Source: Gigaspora rosea (Eukaryota; Glomeromycota; Glomeromycetes; Diversisporales; Gigasporaceae). Taken from it: a DNA stretch of 64,000 bases. Location: contig QKWP01000108.1 of assembly GCA_003550325.1 (NCBI GenBank), forward strand, positions 353,354 through 417,353, read 5' to 3'. This document shows, in pieces, positions 60,801 through 64,000 of this stretch (the first letter of the stretch is position 1; every line of letters begins with the position of its first letter). The notes under the pieces were generated by a model that was given only the letters and a program-made list of their open reading frames with translations, was not told where the DNA came from and searched no databases. The translations under genes were made by a program, and so were the position numbers.

Positions 60801-60959
60801 GATTTAGCTATATTAGCAAATCATAATTATAAGTTAAATGATAATGATTTGAAGGATAGTAAAAGAATTAGAGAAATCGCTATGGAATTGGTGGAAAAGG
60901 AATTAAAGTTTGATGAATTGTTGTGTGATAAACATCCCAATTGGAGGTATATCACTTAA
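57810..60959 (+). CDS. MFS transporter, anion:cation symporter type (allantoate/nicotinate/pantothenate-like), 5 exons, ~505 aa
   Basis: Exons 57810-57915, 58023-58316, 59663-59796, 59881-60502 and 60598-60959 join into 506 codons. The protein starts with a polar N-terminus and TLERRIVRKCDIYVLPLL, the usual lead-in to the first helix of the Dal5/Tna1-like MFS family. IDLDNVGNA, GYMIFEIPSSLV and FLLGAFQAGVQPSIVTYISLFY correspond to helices 1, 2 and 4. The central loop has FFTPEEREFEIERLKSEG. CGVYSVVPIAFSWFTCNI followed by PGQYKRSTMTAI marks helices 10-11. Twelve membrane segments are expected, and length is normal. It probably imports an organic acid or vitamin-like anion at the plasma membrane; the substrate is not deducible. 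Exon joins at 57915/58023 and 60502/60598 restore the family motif exactly. Intron 2 is 1.35 kb because it carries a hAT-type insertion. No neighbouring gene suggests a cluster. Confidence 0.88.
58685..59206. mobile_element. hAT-type MITE within intron 2 of the transporter
   Basis: TAGGGATGG at the left and CCATCCCTA-type sequence at the right are inverted ends flanked by ACCATAGC at 58677-58684 and 59207-59214, an 8-bp duplication typical of hAT. The 522-bp interior is made of AACCTGGTTCC and AACCTAAGAACC tandem repeats that fold back on each other. Confidence 0.8.
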
Positions 60960-61942
60960 AGACATTGGGCTGTAAATTATACATATTTACATTTATAACA
61001 TAAGGCAGTTTATTTTAAATTTTTCATATGTTGCTAAGTTATCGATTATATTAATACGATTTAATATATATATGTATGCATACCAGATTATTAGAATCTG
61101 CATTATTTTAATTTATTATTCATCACAAAGATGATCAATTTGTTCAAAAATTCTTTAATTTTATTTTAAACAAAATTGCACCTCCTGAATATGTGCTAGA
61201 TCAGTAGTGTATTAATAAGTCAGGTAAATTTTTGTTAATTAAATTGTCAAATATCTATAGTACTGTGAAACAAAAAATTAAGTGACTAGGTAAATGCATA
61301 GCATTGTTTGTCCGAGCTAAATATTTATTTAAATATAATAATTAAAAAAGTTTGCTATTTATTACTATAAAGTATATAGTCACAATGTACTACTATATAT
61401 TTTAAAAATATATATGAATGCTGGATAAATGTTACATGCTAAACAAACAATTAAAATTGTTAATTTTATAAAATAATAGTGATTAAACAAAAAAAATCAA
61501 ATAAATTTGATTAAAATATATATTCAAAATTTAAAATAAAAATCATTGACAATTATTATATGTAGAGAAGTATATCTTTATTGATCTAGATCATTTTAAA
61601 CTATATTTTATAAAATTTTACATTTATTTATCACATGTGATGTGCTTTATATGTTGCTCTTCCAATCAAATTTCAAGATCAGGTATAATGTTACATGATC
61701 AAAAAATTCAAAACAAATATTCATTTTGTCAAAAATCATCAATAACTTAAAATTGAGTATATGAAACTGCTCTTTGGATTTTAACAAAAAAATTTCTTGC
61801 AAAATTTTACTATAAAACCTCTTCTTTATCTATCTACACATCTTACCTTATTATAATCCTAACTAATGAAAAAACTGGTTATTTTAATTGTTTTGGTTTT
61901 ATATTACACCTGACTTTATAATCTATAGTAGGTGTGAAAACA
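60960..61942. other. 3' flank of the transporter, repeats only
   Basis: Contains at 61293-61370 the ATGCATAGCATTGTTTGTC repeat shared with 44787-44862. No gene seen. Confidence 0.45.
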
Positions 61943-62226
61943 GGATGGCAATCAATTAATCAACAATCAATTCACTGACATAACATTTCACTGACAATTA
62001 TTCACTGACAAGTTCATTTTACTGACAGTTTATTTCACCAAAGCTCATTTCACTAACAAAGTAATTCTGGTCATTATTGTTAGGGTTAGAATAAAATTAG
62101 GTAGAATTAGGACTAAATTTAGTGTGCTGTTTAAAAATAAACTTGACAGTAAAATAAGCTTCAGTAAAACAGACTGTCTGTAAAATGAACTTGTCAGTGA
62201 GTATTTGTCAGTGAAATAATATGAAA
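61943..62226. mobile_element. palindromic MITE (CACTGACA family), second copy
   Basis: GGCAATCAATTAATCAACAA and repeated TTTCACTGACA on the left, with TGACAGTAAAATAAGCTTCA and AAAATGAACTTGTCAGTGAG on the right, match the element at 12643-12961 over nearly its full length. No target duplication was found. The ORF at 62045-62245 is fortuitous. Confidence 0.65.
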
Positions 62227-63119
62227 CCATGAAAACATTGCACATGCAATGTATAAATTATCTCTATCCCTATAAGAAAGTGGTTCAGGGTATAGCATAG
62301 GAAATCAGTATATATGCAAAGGATAGTACAGATAATATAGCACCATATGCGTGTTTTATAACATGGATACTATGGTAATGGGTAGCACATTATATCAAAT
62401 TATATAAAATATCATGTATTAGATGGTATACATATATATATTGTATATGATAGTATGTTTTTATTTCATGGAATGGCATAGTTAAAAGTGATACATACTA
62501 ACTCATTTCTTGGCGTACAATAAGAGCAAAGGATCACAACTAATTTTGAATTAAAAAAATTGCAATATCTCAAAAACTTACAAGTAAGCCTCTCTAGATA
62601 TCTTAAGGAAAAAGATCACTTGCAAGATTTTACATATTTGTAGTTGTTTTAGTTTCAGATATGTAAATACCAACTATTATCAGGTTTTCTTCTAATTAAA
62701 TTTCTATTAAAAAGTGGATATAAATTTATATTTACTTACCTGGTCCATTCATATGCATTAACTTTGTGCCAAATGATTTAGTAAATACTACAAAAGGCAT
62801 ATATGATTTATGTAATTTTACATTAAATTAGCATAGGTATACAAATCAACACAGTCCACTGATTCACATGCCAATTTGAACTATGCACATGCAAACCCAG
62901 CCTATAGCATGTGCCACTCAACTACGTGCCTATCTACCATTTTTTTATGCAATACTGAACCACTTTTCTTAAAAGTATTATTTATTGGGAATATGTTTTC
63001 CATGCACCTGCATGGACATGCACCCATATGCATGAATATAAATAAGATCAAGATCATCAAGATAATCAATTGTTTTTGTTTTGATTTTTTTTGATTATGT
63101 TTACTAATTTTTTTTTATT
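62227..63119. other. intergenic, no gene seen
   Basis: AT-rich with many TATATG-type strings at 62300-62470. The 72-codon frame at 62876-63094 lacks motif and bias. Confidence 0.35.
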
Positions 63120-63460
63120 TTACTAGTAGCTTCTATTATTTGCATTGTCATTGGTGTCATTACAAGTATCATCTCAAGTATCATTGCTAGTGTCATCATT
63201 GGTATCACTGTTGAATTTTTTTCTAGCTTTCTTTGGTGAGTGGTTTTGAGTGCATTTTGTGGAATAGTCATTATACGTTTCTTCTACATTGTGAACAACA
63301 TTCTTGTACATTTCTCTGATGGGTTGTCTTGTATGTTTCTCTGTTTGGTAGGCTCATATGCTTCTTTATTGGTAGAGATGTTATCCTGCTTGCCAAAACT
63401 CAGTTCGACCCTGCTTGGAACTGAACCCAATGGAACTCGAGTTTTTGTGATCACATGATT
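63120..63460 (-). pseudogene. possible degraded coding remnant
   Basis: Minus-strand reading gives VITKTRVPLGSVPSRVELSF and KQDNISTNKEAYEP before a stop. A different frame then shows an acidic low-complexity run (NSDTNDDTSNDT and similar). Its composition is less AT-rich than the flanks. I do not recognise it; it may be a repeat-derived or broken gene end. Confidence 0.25.
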
Positions 63461-63519
63461 TTTATTATTAAATCATGCTCCAAACCAGTTTGATAGATCA
63501 GTTGAGCAATATTAATTTA

Positions 63520-63950
63520 GACTATCGTTATGATGAATAAATGATTACTATCTCATGACAAAAAAATCAATTTTCTTTGATTTTTTTTATTAATTTAATA
63601 TGGTGCAATATGTTGAATAAAAGATTACTATCTTATGGCAAAAATCAATTTTTTTTAACTCTTTTTTTTTTTAATTTAATGTATCATGATATGACAAATA
63701 AAAAATTACTATCTTATAACGAACAAAAATCAATTTTTCTTTGATTTTTTTTTAATTTAATATGACGGAATAAAAAATTACTTTCTTATGACGAACAAAA
63801 ATCAATCTTCTTGACTCTTTTTTTTTTAATTTAATGTGGCTGATATGACGAATATAAAATTCTATTTTATAACGAACAAAAATCAATTTTCTTTGACTTT
63901 TTTTTTAATTTAATATGATGGAATAAAAAATTACTGTCTTATGACAAAAA
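63520..63950. repeat. tandem repeat, ~72-85 bp unit, five copies
   Basis: Each unit contains AAAAATCAATTTTCTTTGA, a T-run, TTTAATTTAATATG and AATAAAAAATTACTATCTTA. Confidence 0.8.
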
Positions 63951-64000
63951 AAAGGACCCTTTCTGGAACGAGCTTACTGAATTTGGTGATAAATGACATT

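Overview
The window is eukaryotic and very AT-rich. It has short AT-rich introns (mostly about 80-300 bp), long gene-poor intergenic DNA and a dense layer of small palindromic transposons. Intron structure, the RNase H-bearing LINE remnant, the allantoate/nicotinate-type MFS carrier and the overall texture fit a Glomeromycotina (arbuscular mycorrhizal) fungus such as Rhizophagus. That assignment is inference. There is one assembly gap (46317-46874).

Only four protein-coding genes can be supported, and all depend on splicing, so single-frame ORFs mostly miss them. They are: a 209-aa membrane protein on the minus strand (7589-8753, 3 exons); a small secreted-peptide precursor on the plus strand (21931-23772, proposed 19 exons); an isochorismatase-family cysteine hydrolase on the plus strand (27291-28600, 6 exons, about 194 aa, D/K/C triad visible); and an MFS carrier of the Dal5/Tna1-like family on the plus strand (57810-60959, 5 exons, about 505 aa). 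A broken LINE retrotransposon lies at 40398-43680 and a second LINE 3' end at about 32500-32860.

The most unusual locus is 21931-23772. A signal-peptide exon ending in KR is followed by an exon encoding a ten-residue stretch that ends in a second KR. After it come 17 tandemly duplicated, intron-sized AT-rich units (79-106 bp). The units are separated by slots of 2-6 nt, mostly exactly 3 nt, each flanked by a 3' splice-like AG and a 5' splice-like GTRAGT. If every slot is an exon, the slots join in frame into a 19-residue tail with four cysteines (CC-x9-C-x3-C) that begins right after the second KR and stops in the last exon. The off-size slots (4+2, 6 and 6 nt) keep the frame. I propose a codon-sized micro-exon gene for a Kex2-processed cysteine peptide. 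This is a prediction from sequence alone.

The rest is mobile and repetitive DNA, region by region. 1-7.5 kb: dispersed repeats and a 1.8 kb Mutator-like foldback with nested elements. 7.5-9 kb: the membrane-protein gene. 11.7-20.5 kb: Harbinger-, hAT- and pogo-type MITEs, several with intact target-site duplications. 20.5-24 kb: the peptide gene. 24-27 kb: a possible solo LTR and palindromes. 27-30 kb: the hydrolase, then a tRNA-derived SINE. 30-40 kb: pogo-like elements, an extremely A-rich element, an exact 180-bp duplication and an exon-like tandem array. 40-46 kb: the LINE and hairpins. 46-57 kb: the gap, tandem arrays and more MITEs. 57.8-61 kb: the MFS gene with a hAT-type element in its second intron. 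61-64 kb: repeats and a doubtful coding remnant.
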